Assembly: GCF_002295115.1 (NCBI RefSeq)
Contig: NZ_NSFV01000001.1
Location: 1-64,000 of the forward strand
Length of the DNA stretch: 64,000 nucleotides
Reading direction: 5' to 3'
From: Mesorhizobium sp. WSM4311
GTDB lineage: Bacteria > Pseudomonadota > Alphaproteobacteria > Rhizobiales > Rhizobiaceae
In this document: positions 15,901 to 24,357 of the stretch, one piece after another
Position numbering within the stretch: the stretch's first letter is position 1
Layout: every line of letters begins with the position of its first letter
Position numbers and translations under genes: made by a program
Notes under the pieces: generated by a model
What the model saw: the letters and a program-made list of their open reading frames with translations, nothing else
What the model was told of the DNA's origin: nothing
Databases searched by the model: none

Positions 15901-16941
15901 TCAGCGCCGCTTGCCGCGGCCGGCGGGAGACTTGGCGCCGCGAGGTCCTGTCAGCACCGGCGTGTTGTGCTGGTTTTCGTCGGACAGTTTGCGCCAGCGG
16001 GCCAAGCGGTCCGGATCGAGCGTGCCGGCCTTTAACGCTGCCTGCACCGCGCAGCCCGGTTCATGCACATGCGTGCAGTCGCGGAACTTGCAGAGCGGAG
16101 CCAACTCGGTGATTTCGGCAAACAGCATGTCGATGCCGTAGGCGACGTCGCTGACTTGCAGCGTGCGCATGCCCGGCGTGTCGATCACCCAGCCGCCACC
16201 GGCAATGGCGTGCAGCGACCGCGCCGTGGTGGTGTGGCGTCCCTTGGCATCGTGTTCGCGAATGGCTCCGGTCTGCTGCGCCGATCCGGCCAAACTATTG
16301 ACCAGTGTCGATTTGCCAACGCCGGAGGAACCGATCAGCGCCACCGTCTGCCCCGCGCCGCACCAGGCAGCGAGTGCGCTCGCGGCGCCAGATATGCGCG
16401 GGTTCAGCGTCACGACGGCCAATCCGCGCTGCAGCGCGGCGGCCTGGCTTTGGTACGCCTCGGCGTCCTCGGCCGTATCGGCCTTGGTCAGCAGGATCAC
16501 GGGGGTCGTTCCGGCCTCGTTGGCCAGCGCCAGGTAGCGTTCGAGCCGGGCGATGTTGAAATCGGCATTGCAGGACGTGACGATGAACAGCGTGTCGACA
16601 TTGGCCGCGGCCAGCTGTGGCCCCCTGCCGCCCTGGACGCGGCGCTCCAGAACCGTCTTGCGGGTCAGACGACGCCGCACGAGGTGGCTGTGCGGCTCGA
16701 CCAGCACCCAGTCGCCGACGGCGTAGTCGCCGGTGGTGGCCTGCGGCGCCAGGGACAGATCGGTTTGTCCCGTCTGGGACAAGCCGCTCAGCCGGTCTCG
16801 ATGCACCATGGCAATGCGGGTCGGGATGAGGTCTGCATCGCCCGGCTCGAGCTGGTCGCCGAAGAACTCCGACCATCCAAGGCCGGCAAGCGATAGGGAT
16901 GGGGCGGAAGAGGAGGCCGTCACGGCTTCGACCGAGGGCAT
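15901..16941 (-). CDS. rsgA: Ribosome small subunit-dependent GTPase A
   Basis: A 346-residue RsgA (YjeQ), a late 30S assembly factor. The circularly permuted GTPase is clear: an OB-fold N-terminus (GDWVLVEP), then G4 LLTKAD, followed by G1 GSSGVGKSTL and G3 DTPGM. A zinc-binding C-terminus CKFRDCTHVHEPGC closes the protein. The tail ends in a basic, glycine-rich stretch. The start ATG at 16941 has GAGGA upstream; an extended frame to 17166 reads into non-conserved sequence. It converges with the hydroxylase gene and diverges from the excalibur-domain gene. Confidence 0.95.
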   Translation of the reverse strand: MPSVEAVTASSSAPSLSLAGLGWSEFFGDQLEPGDADLIPTRIAMVHRDRLSGLSQTGQTDLSLAPQATTGDYAVGDWVLVEPHSHLVRRRLTRKTVLERRVQGGRGPQLAAANVDTLFIVTSCNADFNIARLERYLALANEAGTTPVILLTKADTAEDAEAYQSQAAALQRGLAVVTLNPRISGAASALAAWCGAGQTVALIGSSGVGKSTLVNSLAGSAQQTGAIREHDAKGRHTTTARSLHAIAGGGWVIDTPGMRTLQVSDVAYGIDMLFAEITELAPLCKFRDCTHVHEPGCAVQAALKAGTLDPDRLARWRKLSDENQHNTPVLTGPRGAKSPAGRGKRR

Positions 16942-17124
16942 GGCGTCGCTGACATCGGACAGTATCCTCGGGAAAGATAGGAGAGGCGCCGACCCCTCGG
17001 AACGGGCGATCCGCCCACGCCGCTGTATGGGCGGCACGGCGAGGTTTGGCAAGCGTTGCCGGTTGTCGCGGCAGCCCGGTGAAGATAGATTTGTGTCGGG
17101 CCTGAAGCTGGGGGTGCGCCGGGA

Positions 17125-17454
17125 ATGCTTCTGCCATTCTTGCATTGGCCTGCAACTCTTCGCCACGGCAGGCTGAAATACCTGGCTCTTTTCGCGCCGT
17201 TCATCCTCTTGTCCGGCTACATCGCCTACGGCTTTGTCGGCATCCAGATTGACTCGCCGCTCGCCGCCTTAAGGCACTTTGCCGCGTTCCCCAACTGTGC
17301 TGCCGCCCGCTCCGTCGGGCTTGCCCCCGCGCGCAAGGGACAGCCGGGCTATTGGCCGACGCATGATGCCGACAGGGACGGTATCGCCTGTGAACCTTGG
17401 CATGGGGGAAGCGGTAGCGGCGTCAGAGTGCATCGCTATTCGCGGACAGGCTGA
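17125..17454 (+). CDS. Excalibur calcium-binding domain protein, membrane-anchored
   Basis: A 109-residue protein with one membrane segment (about residues 20-38) and an extracytoplasmic excalibur domain (about 55-90): FPNCAAARSVGLAPARKG followed by the D-x-D-x-DG-x2-C calcium-loop pattern HDADRDGIACE. This domain is found in surface proteins and nucleases. It ends 4 bases before the stop of the convergent dinB gene. The function is unknown. Confidence 0.8.
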   Translation: MLLPFLHWPATLRHGRLKYLALFAPFILLSGYIAYGFVGIQIDSPLAALRHFAAFPNCAAARSVGLAPARKGQPGYWPTHDADRDGIACEPWHGGSGSGVRVHRYSRTG

Positions 17455-17458
17455 TAGC

Positions 17459-18706
17459 TCACAACTCCTTTTCCGCCAGTTCCCTGAACTCGTCGGGCAC
17501 GGAGCGTGCCGCTTCCAGCGCCACCGTGCCGTAGCCGACGGCCTGCTTGCCGAAGCGTTCGCGGATCTTGTCGATGGCGCGGTCGGCGCCGAAGCGGGCG
17601 AGGCCTTTTTTGCTACCGGGGCGGCGCTTCTCGTCGGCGAGGCCGAGCGGCAGGTCGAGCTGCAGCTCCGCGCTCTCCTCCAGGTGCGAGACCGAGATCG
17701 CCAGCAGCGAGATGGTCTTTTCGCGTGGATGGTCGCCGAGCACGCCGCGCACCAGGTCGCCGGCAATCTCGGCCAGCATGGTGGTCGCCGAGATCGGCTG
17801 GTCGAGCGTGATCGAGCGCGTGACGGCGCTGAGATCGGCAAAGCGCACGCGCACCGTCACCGTGCGGCCCGGCCGCGCCTTGGCGCGCAGCCGGCTGGCG
17901 ACGCGGTCGGCCAGATGCAGCAAGGTGGGGACGATCACCCGCGCCACGGCGGGTTTCTGGCCAAGGGCGGATTGCGCGCCGGCCGAATGCGCCCGGCGCC
18001 TGGTCTCCAGTTTCCTCGGGTCGCGGTTCCATGACAGAGCGGCGAGCTTTTCGCCGGCGGCGGGACCAAGCAGCCGCGTCAGCGCGCCGCTATGCGTTCT
18101 GGCCAGCTCGCCGATGGTCTCGACGCCGATTTCCGCCAGCCTTGCCTTGGTCGCCGGACCGACGCCCCACATCAGCGAGACCGGCAGGTCGTGCAGGAAG
18201 GCCAGTTCGGTGCCGGGATCGACGACCACCAGCCCGTCGGGCTTGGCGACCTGCGAGGCGATCTTGGCCAGATGCTTGGTGCGGGCGACACCGATCGAAA
18301 TCGGCAGGCCGAGTTCGGCCCGCACGCGGCGGCGGATCGCCGTGGCGATCTCCCGCGGTTGCCCGAACAGATGCGTGCAGCCTGCGACATCGGCGAAGGC
18401 CTCGTCGATGGAGATGCGCTCGACCACCGGCGTGAAATCGTCGAGCACCTTGATCGCCGCATCCCCCAGCCGCTGGTAGTGGCTGAAATTGCCGCCGACG
18501 AAGATCAGTTGCGGGCAAAGCTCGCGCGCCTTGCGCCCCGGCATGCCGCCGCGCACGCCGAAGGCGCGCGCTTCATAGGAGGCGGCGAGCACCACGCCGC
18601 CGCCGACCGCGATCGGCTTGCCGCGCAGCGACGGGTCGAGCAGCTGCTCGACCGAGGCATAGAAAGCATCGAGATCGGCATGCAGGATGGTGGCTGTCGT
18701 TTCCAT
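17459..18706 (-). CDS. dinB: DNA polymerase IV
   Basis: A 415-residue Y-family translesion polymerase. Catalytic motifs are LHADLDAFYASVEQ at the N-terminus (metal-binding D and the steric gate region) and RISIDEAFADV near residue 105, followed by helix-hairpin-helix-like and little-finger domains. The start ATG 18706 is chosen because the longer frame reads through a LexA box that sits 32 bases upstream. It makes mutagenic bypass synthesis at lesions during the SOS response. The C-terminal clamp-binding peptide is not obvious. Confidence 0.94.
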   Translation of the reverse strand: METTATILHADLDAFYASVEQLLDPSLRGKPIAVGGGVVLAASYEARAFGVRGGMPGRKARELCPQLIFVGGNFSHYQRLGDAAIKVLDDFTPVVERISIDEAFADVAGCTHLFGQPREIATAIRRRVRAELGLPISIGVARTKHLAKIASQVAKPDGLVVVDPGTELAFLHDLPVSLMWGVGPATKARLAEIGVETIGELARTHSGALTRLLGPAAGEKLAALSWNRDPRKLETRRRAHSAGAQSALGQKPAVARVIVPTLLHLADRVASRLRAKARPGRTVTVRVRFADLSAVTRSITLDQPISATTMLAEIAGDLVRGVLGDHPREKTISLLAISVSHLEESAELQLDLPLGLADEKRRPGSKKGLARFGADRAIDKIRERFGKQAVGYGTVALEAARSVPDEFRELAEKEL

Positions 18707-18738
18707 CCGGCTGCATATCCACGTTTGCTGATGGACCG

Positions 18739-18753
18739 GAACGAATAGAGAAC
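18739..18753 (-). promoter_or_regulatory. LexA (SOS) box of dinB
   Basis: On the minus strand this reads GTTC-TCTATTC-GTTC, an exact match to the alphaproteobacterial LexA site GTTC-N7-GTTC. It lies 32 bases upstream of the dinB start codon, where LexA would block the promoter. The DUF899 gene starts 160 bases away on the other strand and could share it. Confidence 0.88.
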
Positions 18754-18913
18754 ATAACATGTACATCTGTCAAGCGCCATGTCCGCGCCCGCTGTATCGC
18801 CTGTGCTCTTCCCGCGAAAATGGCACAGCCAATGTCGGGTCGCGGTTTTCAACAACGTCCTAGAGACGGGCAAACGGGCCTGTCAGCATGGCTGAATGCG
18901 GAAGGAGCACGAC

Positions 18914-19627
18914 ATGACCGACCACATTATCGCGCCTTACTCGGACTGGTTTGAAGCGCACAAATCGCATCTCGCAAAAGAGAAGGCGCTGACGCGCCAG
19001 CGTCAACAACTCGCGGCGGAGCGGCGCGCACTGCCGTGGCTGCGCATCGACAAGCTCTACGAGTTCGACACGACCCAGGGGAGGAAATCGCTGGCCGATC
19101 TCTTCGAGGGTCGCAGCCAGTTGATCATTTATCACTTCATGTTTCCGCCCAATGCGGACTATCGCTGCACCGGCTGTTCATTCCTTTGCGACCACATCGA
19201 CGCCGCCAACCAGCATCTCAGGCATCACGACGTCTCCCTGGTCGTCTGCGCGCGCGCTCCGCTGGCCGAGCTCATGGATTTCAAGGCGCGGATGAATTGG
19301 CAGTTCGATTGGGTTTCGTCATTCGGCAGCGATTTCAATTTCGACTTCCAGGTGTCGTTCACCGAGGACCAGATCAAAGCGGGCAAGGTGCTGTTCAATT
19401 TCGAAGAGGTCGCGATGAAAGGCAGGGATCGCGGTGGCGCGACCGTTTTCTACAGGGATGACGATGGCACGATCTACTGCACTTTCCAGGTGCGGAGCCG
19501 GGGCGGCGAGAACCTGATCGGGACTTATAGCTATCTCGACCTCACACCCATCGGCCGCAATGAAAACGGGCCATCGCATACGCTGGGCGATTGGGTCCGC
19601 CTTCACGACGAGTATGATGGTCGATGA
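18914..19627 (+). CDS. DUF899 (thioredoxin-like) family protein
   Basis: A 237-residue cytosolic protein of the DUF899 family, predicted to have a thioredoxin-like fold. It has the family's FPPNADYRCTGCSF region (about residue 80) with a C-x2-C pair and a conserved middle around FDWVSSFGSDFNFDF. Biochemical function is not established. The start at 18914 follows GAAGGAG with an 8-base spacer. It is divergent from dinB. Confidence 0.85.
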   Translation: MTDHIIAPYSDWFEAHKSHLAKEKALTRQRQQLAAERRALPWLRIDKLYEFDTTQGRKSLADLFEGRSQLIIYHFMFPPNADYRCTGCSFLCDHIDAANQHLRHHDVSLVVCARAPLAELMDFKARMNWQFDWVSSFGSDFNFDFQVSFTEDQIKAGKVLFNFEEVAMKGRDRGGATVFYRDDDGTIYCTFQVRSRGGENLIGTYSYLDLTPIGRNENGPSHTLGDWVRLHDEYDGR

Positions 19628-19694
19628 TGAACCGATATCGCCGCGATGTTAAGCCCCGCCTCGGCCTTGCGGCGTCCATCAAGAGCTTCGGCGA

Positions 19695-20117
19695 TCATGT
19701 GTTGGCCAGATGCTCGGCCCGCAACGTCGCCTTCATCCGTTCCAGCGCCGGTTCGCCGCCGGCCGCCAGTTCGTCGGCGATGCGGGCGAGCTGATCGTCG
19801 GCCTTGCGGTGCTTGCTGCCCCAGGCGCCGAGCGCAGCCAGCACCGGCAACAGGTCGATGCCGGCTTCCGTCAGCCGGTAGATCGCCTTCAGCCCGTGGC
19901 TCGGATCGTCGCTGCGGGTGAGGATGCCTTCGTCCTGGAGCGTCTGCAGCCGCTCGGCCAGCGTGCGCGAGGAGATGCCTTCATCCGATTGCAGGAATTC
20001 GCGAAAATGCCTTTTCCCGGCGAAGACCAGGTCGCGGATGATGAGCAGCGTCCAGCGATCGCCAAGCAGTTCCAGCGACAGGCTGATCGGGCAGCCGGAC
20101 CTTTCGCGCGTCGACAT
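19695..20117 (-). CDS. HxlR-family transcriptional regulator
   Basis: A 140-residue winged-helix regulator of the HxlR/MarR-like group. The signature CPISLSLELLGDRWTLLIIRDL is at residues 9-30, with the cysteine near the N-terminus that serves as a redox or electrophile sensor in several relatives. The recognition helix region is SSRTLAERLQTLQDEGIL. It is divergent from the DHFR-like reductase, with a shared interval holding repeated TGGTTCCA elements, and probably regulates it. Confidence 0.9.
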   Translation of the reverse strand: MSTRERSGCPISLSLELLGDRWTLLIIRDLVFAGKRHFREFLQSDEGISSRTLAERLQTLQDEGILTRSDDPSHGLKAIYRLTEAGIDLLPVLAALGAWGSKHRKADDQLARIADELAAGGEPALERMKATLRAEHLANT

Positions 20118-20122
20118 GCCTA

Positions 20123-20192
20123 TGGTTCCATTTTTAAATCACTTTACTCTTGACATCGTTTTTGCCTCGCGTCAATGGTTCCAAAAGTAAAG
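20123..20192. promoter_or_regulatory. Direct and inverted repeats with TTGACA, promoter/operator of the hxlR-type / DHFR-like pair
   Basis: TGGTTCCA occurs at 20123-20130 and again at 20176-20183, 53 bases apart (about five helical turns). CTTTACT (20142-20148) and AGTAAAG (20186-20192) form an inverted pair. TTGACA at 20150-20155 is a good -35 for the rightward gene. The set lies between two divergent starts, as expected for an HxlR site. Confidence 0.5.
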
Positions 20193-20224
20193 CAATTCCT
20201 TTGAGCGGAACAAATGAGGAGACG

Positions 20225-20812
20225 ATGAAGAAGCTCATCTTGCAGATGCAGATGTCGGTCGACGGTTTTGTCGGGGCGAACGAGGACCATCGCTGGCAGC
20301 TCTGGGAATGGGGCGACGACATCGGCTGGGACGAAGAGCTGAAGCGCGATTTCAACACCGTCTTCGCCGGCATCGACACCATCCTGCTCAGCCGCAAGAT
20401 GGCCGAGGAGGGCTATCTCAGCCATTGGGGCAATGCGGCGAAGAGGTTTCCGCGCGATCCTTTCTACGCCTTCGCCCAGCGCATCGTGGAGGCCCTGAAG
20501 GTGGTGCCGAGCGACAGGCTGAAAACCTCGCGATGGGAGCGCACGACGGTGGTGAGCGGCGACCTGCCGCGGGAGGTCAACGCGCTGAAGGCGGGCGAGG
20601 GGGCTGATATCGCCGTCTTCGGCGGCGCCGGCTTCGCCTCGTCGCTGATCGCCGCCGGGCTGGTCGACGAGTTCCAGCTGTTCATCAATCCGGCCGTGCT
20701 GGGCGCCGGCCGCCGCATCTTCGACCAGGGCGGTTTTCGTAACCTCCGGCTGCTCGGCTCGAAAGCCTATGCCTGCGGCATGGTGGTCAACCGCTACGCC
20801 CCGGCGCAGTGA
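20225..20812 (+). CDS. Dihydrofolate reductase / RibD C-terminal family protein
   Basis: A 195-residue reductase-fold protein. It begins with the family pattern KLILQMQMSVDGFVGA, and the NADPH-binding segment IAVFGGAGFASSLIAAGLVDEFQLFINPAVLGAGRRIF lies near residues 135-170. Relatives are mostly uncharacterised and may reduce pteridine or pyrimidine substrates; this is unlikely to be the essential folate enzyme. The ATG at 20225 follows GAGGAG. It is controlled, by position, by the divergent HxlR-type protein. Confidence 0.85.
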   Translation: MKKLILQMQMSVDGFVGANEDHRWQLWEWGDDIGWDEELKRDFNTVFAGIDTILLSRKMAEEGYLSHWGNAAKRFPRDPFYAFAQRIVEALKVVPSDRLKTSRWERTTVVSGDLPREVNALKAGEGADIAVFGGAGFASSLIAAGLVDEFQLFINPAVLGAGRRIFDQGGFRNLRLLGSKAYACGMVVNRYAPAQ

Positions 20813-20934
20813 GTGGAGCACGGCGAAGGTTCCTGTCAAAAAACCGTTTGGGCAGAATCCTTTGCCCTCGTCTCTTCGTCTTCAAGGTGCGGTCGCCGGC
20901 GTGGCGGCCGCCTCAATCCCAGACGGAGATGACG

Positions 20935-21816
20935 ATGATCCTGGTGACAGGCGCCACGGGGCTGAACGGCAAGGCGATCATGCGCGAGTTCGCGCGGCAA
21001 GGGCATGAGGTGAGGGCGCTGGTGCGCGATCCCGACCGGGCGTTAGCGGCAGGGCTCGGCGGACTTGCCGGCGTCGAACTGGTCGCGGGCGACATGCGCC
21101 GGGCGGAAACGCTGGGCGCGGCACTTGATGACATCGACCGCGTGCTGATGATTTCGACCGCGGCCGACGACATGACGGAAACGCAGTGCCGCTTCATCGA
21201 TTCCTGCAGGCAGGCCGGTGTCGCGCATGTGGTGAAGTTCTCGGGCGCCGAATCCAACATCGGCTACGACGCGACGAAGTTCCGCTTCACCCGCATGCAT
21301 GAGGAGGTCGAGCGCTATCTGGAAGGGGCCGGCATGGCATGGACGCATCTGCGCCCCAGCCAGTTCATGCAGGTGTACCTGCGCGACGCGCCGACCATTG
21401 CCGCCGAGGGCGCATTCCATCTCGCGCTCGGCGAGACCGAACTGTCGCCGGTCGATGTCGAGGATATCGCCAAGGTGGCCTTCCGGCTGCTGCGCGATGG
21501 TGGCCATGAAGGTGAGAGCCTCGATATGACCGGGCCGCAGGCGCTGACGATGAGCGATATCGCCGTGCTCATATCGCAGGCGATCGGCAAGCCGGTTCGC
21601 TATGTCGACGTCAGCCCCGCAGAGCGGCGGCGCAACCTGCTGGCCAGCGGCGTTCCGGCCGGCTTCGCCGATGCGCTGGACGAACAACTGGCCGAGCGGT
21701 TGCGACGGCCGAAATCGCGGGTGCACCTGGCGACGCACGACATGTTCGGCGTGCGGCCGACGCCATTCCTTGAATTTGCCCAACGCCACGCCGCGATGTT
21801 TCGGGGTGAGGGCTAG
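20935..21816 (+). CDS. NmrA/SDR-a5-like NAD(P)-binding protein
   Basis: A 293-residue atypical SDR. The N-terminal ILVTGATGLNGKAI motif binds NAD(P), and the body (VVKFSGAESNIGYDATKFRFTRMHEEVERYL) matches NmrA/quinone-oxidoreductase-2-like proteins, which act as redox sensors or quinone/azo reductases. The start at 20935 keeps a GGAG 6 bases upstream; an ATG two codons earlier sits directly on that GGAG. It lies in a run of stress-type genes on this strand. Confidence 0.85.
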   Translation: MILVTGATGLNGKAIMREFARQGHEVRALVRDPDRALAAGLGGLAGVELVAGDMRRAETLGAALDDIDRVLMISTAADDMTETQCRFIDSCRQAGVAHVVKFSGAESNIGYDATKFRFTRMHEEVERYLEGAGMAWTHLRPSQFMQVYLRDAPTIAAEGAFHLALGETELSPVDVEDIAKVAFRLLRDGGHEGESLDMTGPQALTMSDIAVLISQAIGKPVRYVDVSPAERRRNLLASGVPAGFADALDEQLAERLRRPKSRVHLATHDMFGVRPTPFLEFAQRHAAMFRGEG

Positions 21817-21920
21817 CCGGGGCGGAAAATCGTCCGCGGCGACGTATCCTTTTTGTCGGCCCATTCGTCTTTGCTTCTCGAAAGGTCGCGCGGTCCGCGA
21901 TCCGTAACCAGGAGACCATC

Positions 21921-22853
21921 ATGGCGAGCATCGAGAGCGAGGCAAACAGGAACCACTACGCGGCGATCGCCGCCAATGCCGGCAAAATGGGTCCGCAGGC
22001 GTTCGTCGAGTTCAACGATGCCAGTTGGACGGCGCTGACCGGAGAACCCGGCGGCGTCGACTATATCGAGGTGGATGCCGGCGGCGTGCCTGCGTTGTGG
22101 GCTGTGCCGAAGGGCGCCGACGAGCGGCGCGTGCTGTTTTATGCGCATGGCGGCGGCTTCGTCGGCGGCTCGATCTACACCCATCGCAAGCTGGTCGGCC
22201 ATCTGGCCAAGGCCGTCGGCTGCCGGGCCTTGCTCTATGGCTATCCGCTGGCCAGCCAGGCCAAGTATCCGGCCCAGCTCGATGCGGCGATGGCCGCCTG
22301 GAACTGGCTCATCGACCAGGGCTTCGACACCAGGCGGATCGTGCTTGCCGCGGATTCCTGCGGCGCGGTGCTGACCTATGGCGTCCTGCAGCGGCTGCGC
22401 GCGCAAGGGCGGCCGCTGCCGGCCGCAACGCTGATCATCTCCGGCTGGTTCGACATGGCGCTGACCGCTGCCAGCTATGAAACCAACCGCGAAAAGGATC
22501 CCTTCTTCGCCAAGGGCGGCGTCGACTGGCTGGTGACCAACTTCATCGGCGACCGCGACCGGCTGGATCCGGAGGCCAGCCCGCTCTATGCCGATTTGAG
22601 CGGCTTTCCGCCCGTCTTCCTGCAGGCCGGCGCCGATGAGACGCTGGTCGACGAAAGCCGCATGTTCGCCGAGCGCGCGCGGCAGGCTGGCGTCGAGACG
22701 CGGCTCGACGTCTTCGACGACATGCTGCATTCCTTCCAGATGATGGCCGGCCGGGCGCCGGAAGCCGACGACGCGATCGGCCGCCTCGCCGCCTGGGTGC
22801 GGCCGAGGTTGGGGTTGCCGGCTGCCGGGAAGACCGGCGAAAAGGCGGCGTGA
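21921..22853 (+). CDS. Alpha/beta hydrolase, hormone-sensitive-lipase-like esterase
   Basis: A 310-residue cytosolic esterase. The HSL oxyanion motif HGGGFVGGS is near residue 76. The nucleophile elbow appears as ADSCGAVL (D-S-C-G, near 150) where GDSAGG is usual, so the serine is kept but the flanking residue is changed. An aspartate (ADETLVDESR, near 240) and a histidine (DDMLHSFQ, near 270) complete the triad. It probably hydrolyses short-chain esters. The stop overlaps the start region of the next gene. Confidence 0.88.
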   Translation: MASIESEANRNHYAAIAANAGKMGPQAFVEFNDASWTALTGEPGGVDYIEVDAGGVPALWAVPKGADERRVLFYAHGGGFVGGSIYTHRKLVGHLAKAVGCRALLYGYPLASQAKYPAQLDAAMAAWNWLIDQGFDTRRIVLAADSCGAVLTYGVLQRLRAQGRPLPAATLIISGWFDMALTAASYETNREKDPFFAKGGVDWLVTNFIGDRDRLDPEASPLYADLSGFPPVFLQAGADETLVDESRMFAERARQAGVETRLDVFDDMLHSFQMMAGRAPEADDAIGRLAAWVRPRLGLPAAGKTGEKAA

Positions 22854-22855
22854 GC

Positions 22856-23386
22856 ATGCGGCGGCTGGTCGTATCGAGTTTTGTCTCGCTGGACGGTGTC
22901 GTTGAAGGACCGATGGTGTGGGCGTCGCCCTTCTTCGACGGGCAGAACCAGGCGCACGCCTTGCAGGCGTTGTCCTGCGTCGACTTCTTCCTGCTCGGCC
23001 GCGTCACCTACGAGATGTTCTCGGCGCGCTGGCCTGACCTCAAGGGGCCCTACATGGACCGCATCAACGGCATGAAGAAGCTGGTCGCCTCGACGACGCT
23101 GAAATCGGTAGGCTGGAATGCCACGCTGCTTGACGGCGACGTCGCCGAATCACTCGCCGCGCTGAAGCGGCAGCCGGGCGGCGACATCTTGAAATACGGA
23201 GTGTCGCAACTTGACCGCACGCTGCTTTGCGCCGGGCTGGTCGACGAGTATCATCTGTCGATCGTGCCGACCCGCGTCGGGCACGGCAAGCGTGCCTTCG
23301 AGGATGTCGGCTCGATCAGCCTCGATCTGGCCGGCACGCATCGCTTCGACAATGGCGTGGTGACCCTGACCTATGTGCCGCGATGA
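22856..23386 (+). CDS. Dihydrofolate reductase / RibD C-terminal family protein (second copy)
   Basis: A 176-residue protein with the same fold as the gene at 20225: the N-terminus RRLVVSSFVSLDGVVEG, and ILKYGVSQLDRTLLCAGLVDEYHLSIVPTRVGHGKRAF near residue 115. The ATG at 22856 lies 2 bases after the esterase stop, and the TGA overlaps the sigma-factor ATG (ATGA), so esterase, reductase and sigma factor form one coupled unit. The substrate is unknown. Confidence 0.85.
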   Translation: MRRLVVSSFVSLDGVVEGPMVWASPFFDGQNQAHALQALSCVDFFLLGRVTYEMFSARWPDLKGPYMDRINGMKKLVASTTLKSVGWNATLLDGDVAESLAALKRQPGGDILKYGVSQLDRTLLCAGLVDEYHLSIVPTRVGHGKRAFEDVGSISLDLAGTHRFDNGVVTLTYVPR

Positions 23387-24312
23387 ACCAGCAGATACGC
23401 AATCCCCCTGAGACGAGGCAAGGCATCGAGCTGCGACTTGACCCCGAAGGCCTGTTCGACCTTCGCTACCGGGCGTTCCTGGAGACGGTCTCGCATCTGC
23501 GCGTCCGTCTCCACCGCTATTGCGCTCGCATGACCGGCTCGGCTCTCGACGGCGAGGACATCATGCAGGAGGCGCTGTTCGAGGCCTATCGCAAGATCGG
23601 GCTGCTCGACGATGCGCAGGCGCTGCGGCCGTGGCTGTTCCGCATCGCGCACAACAGGTGCATCGACTTTATCCGCACCCGCCGCACGCGGCTCAAGGCC
23701 GAAGCAGGCTATGCCAGCGATGAGATCGTGCTGCCCGTCGAACCCGCCGGTGCGGGCGCCGGCCGCGCCGTCGAACGGCTGGTGGTGCACCTGCCGCCGA
23801 AGGAGCGCGCCTGCGTGCTGCTCAAGGATGTCTTCGACCATTCGCTGGAGGAGATTGCCGGCCTGGTCGGCTCGACATCGGGTGGCGTCAAGTCGGCGCT
23901 CAATCGCGGCCGGGCCAAGCTCGCCGCCTTGCCGGCGCAACCGGTCGCGGCACCCAGGCACGACCCCGAACTGGAGCGGCTGCTGAGCCGCTATGTCGAG
24001 CTCTTCAATGCAAGGGACTGGGACGGGGTGCGGGCGCTGACCAGCGCCGACGCCCGGCTGCGGGTTTCGGACTGCTACAATGGCCTGCTCTCCGACTCGC
24101 CCTATTTCGTCGAGTATGAGCGTGGCGAGCCCTGGCGCATGCGGCCGGCTGTGGTCCAGGAGGAGGCAGTGCTGGTCGTCGACAGGCTCCATGGCGAGCT
24201 CTGGCGGCCAGCCTATTTCGTGCGCATCCATGCCGACGGCGGTGTCATTGACCGCATCGCCGACTATTATGCCTGCCCGTGGATCCTGGAGATGGTGGCT
24301 GCCGAAGGATGA
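23383..24312 (+). CDS. ECF-type RNA polymerase sigma factor with SnoaL-like C-terminal domain
   Basis: A 309-residue sigma factor. Sigma-2 (about residues 45-110) includes DGEDIMQEALFEAYRKIG and RPWLFRIAHNRCIDFIRTRR; sigma-4 (about 140-190) includes LPPKERACVLLKDVFDHSLEEIAGLVGST. A C-terminal NTF2/SnoaL-like domain (about 205-305) replaces an anti-sigma factor, as in ECF41-like groups where the tail tunes activity. The characteristic ECF41 DGGGR motif is not seen. Its ATG overlaps the reductase gene, which is likely a target or partner. Confidence 0.87.
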   Translation: MNQQIRNPPETRQGIELRLDPEGLFDLRYRAFLETVSHLRVRLHRYCARMTGSALDGEDIMQEALFEAYRKIGLLDDAQALRPWLFRIAHNRCIDFIRTRRTRLKAEAGYASDEIVLPVEPAGAGAGRAVERLVVHLPPKERACVLLKDVFDHSLEEIAGLVGSTSGGVKSALNRGRAKLAALPAQPVAAPRHDPELERLLSRYVELFNARDWDGVRALTSADARLRVSDCYNGLLSDSPYFVEYERGEPWRMRPAVVQEEAVLVVDRLHGELWRPAYFVRIHADGGVIDRIADYYACPWILEMVAAEG

Positions 24313-24357
24313 TGGATTTGTCCGGCAGTGTCTTCTCGCTGGGATCGGCTTTCCCGT

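Noticed and set aside
18707..18766. Longer DinB start at 18766
   Set aside because: The extension translates the LexA box and promoter region, and the family N-terminus begins at the ATG 18706.
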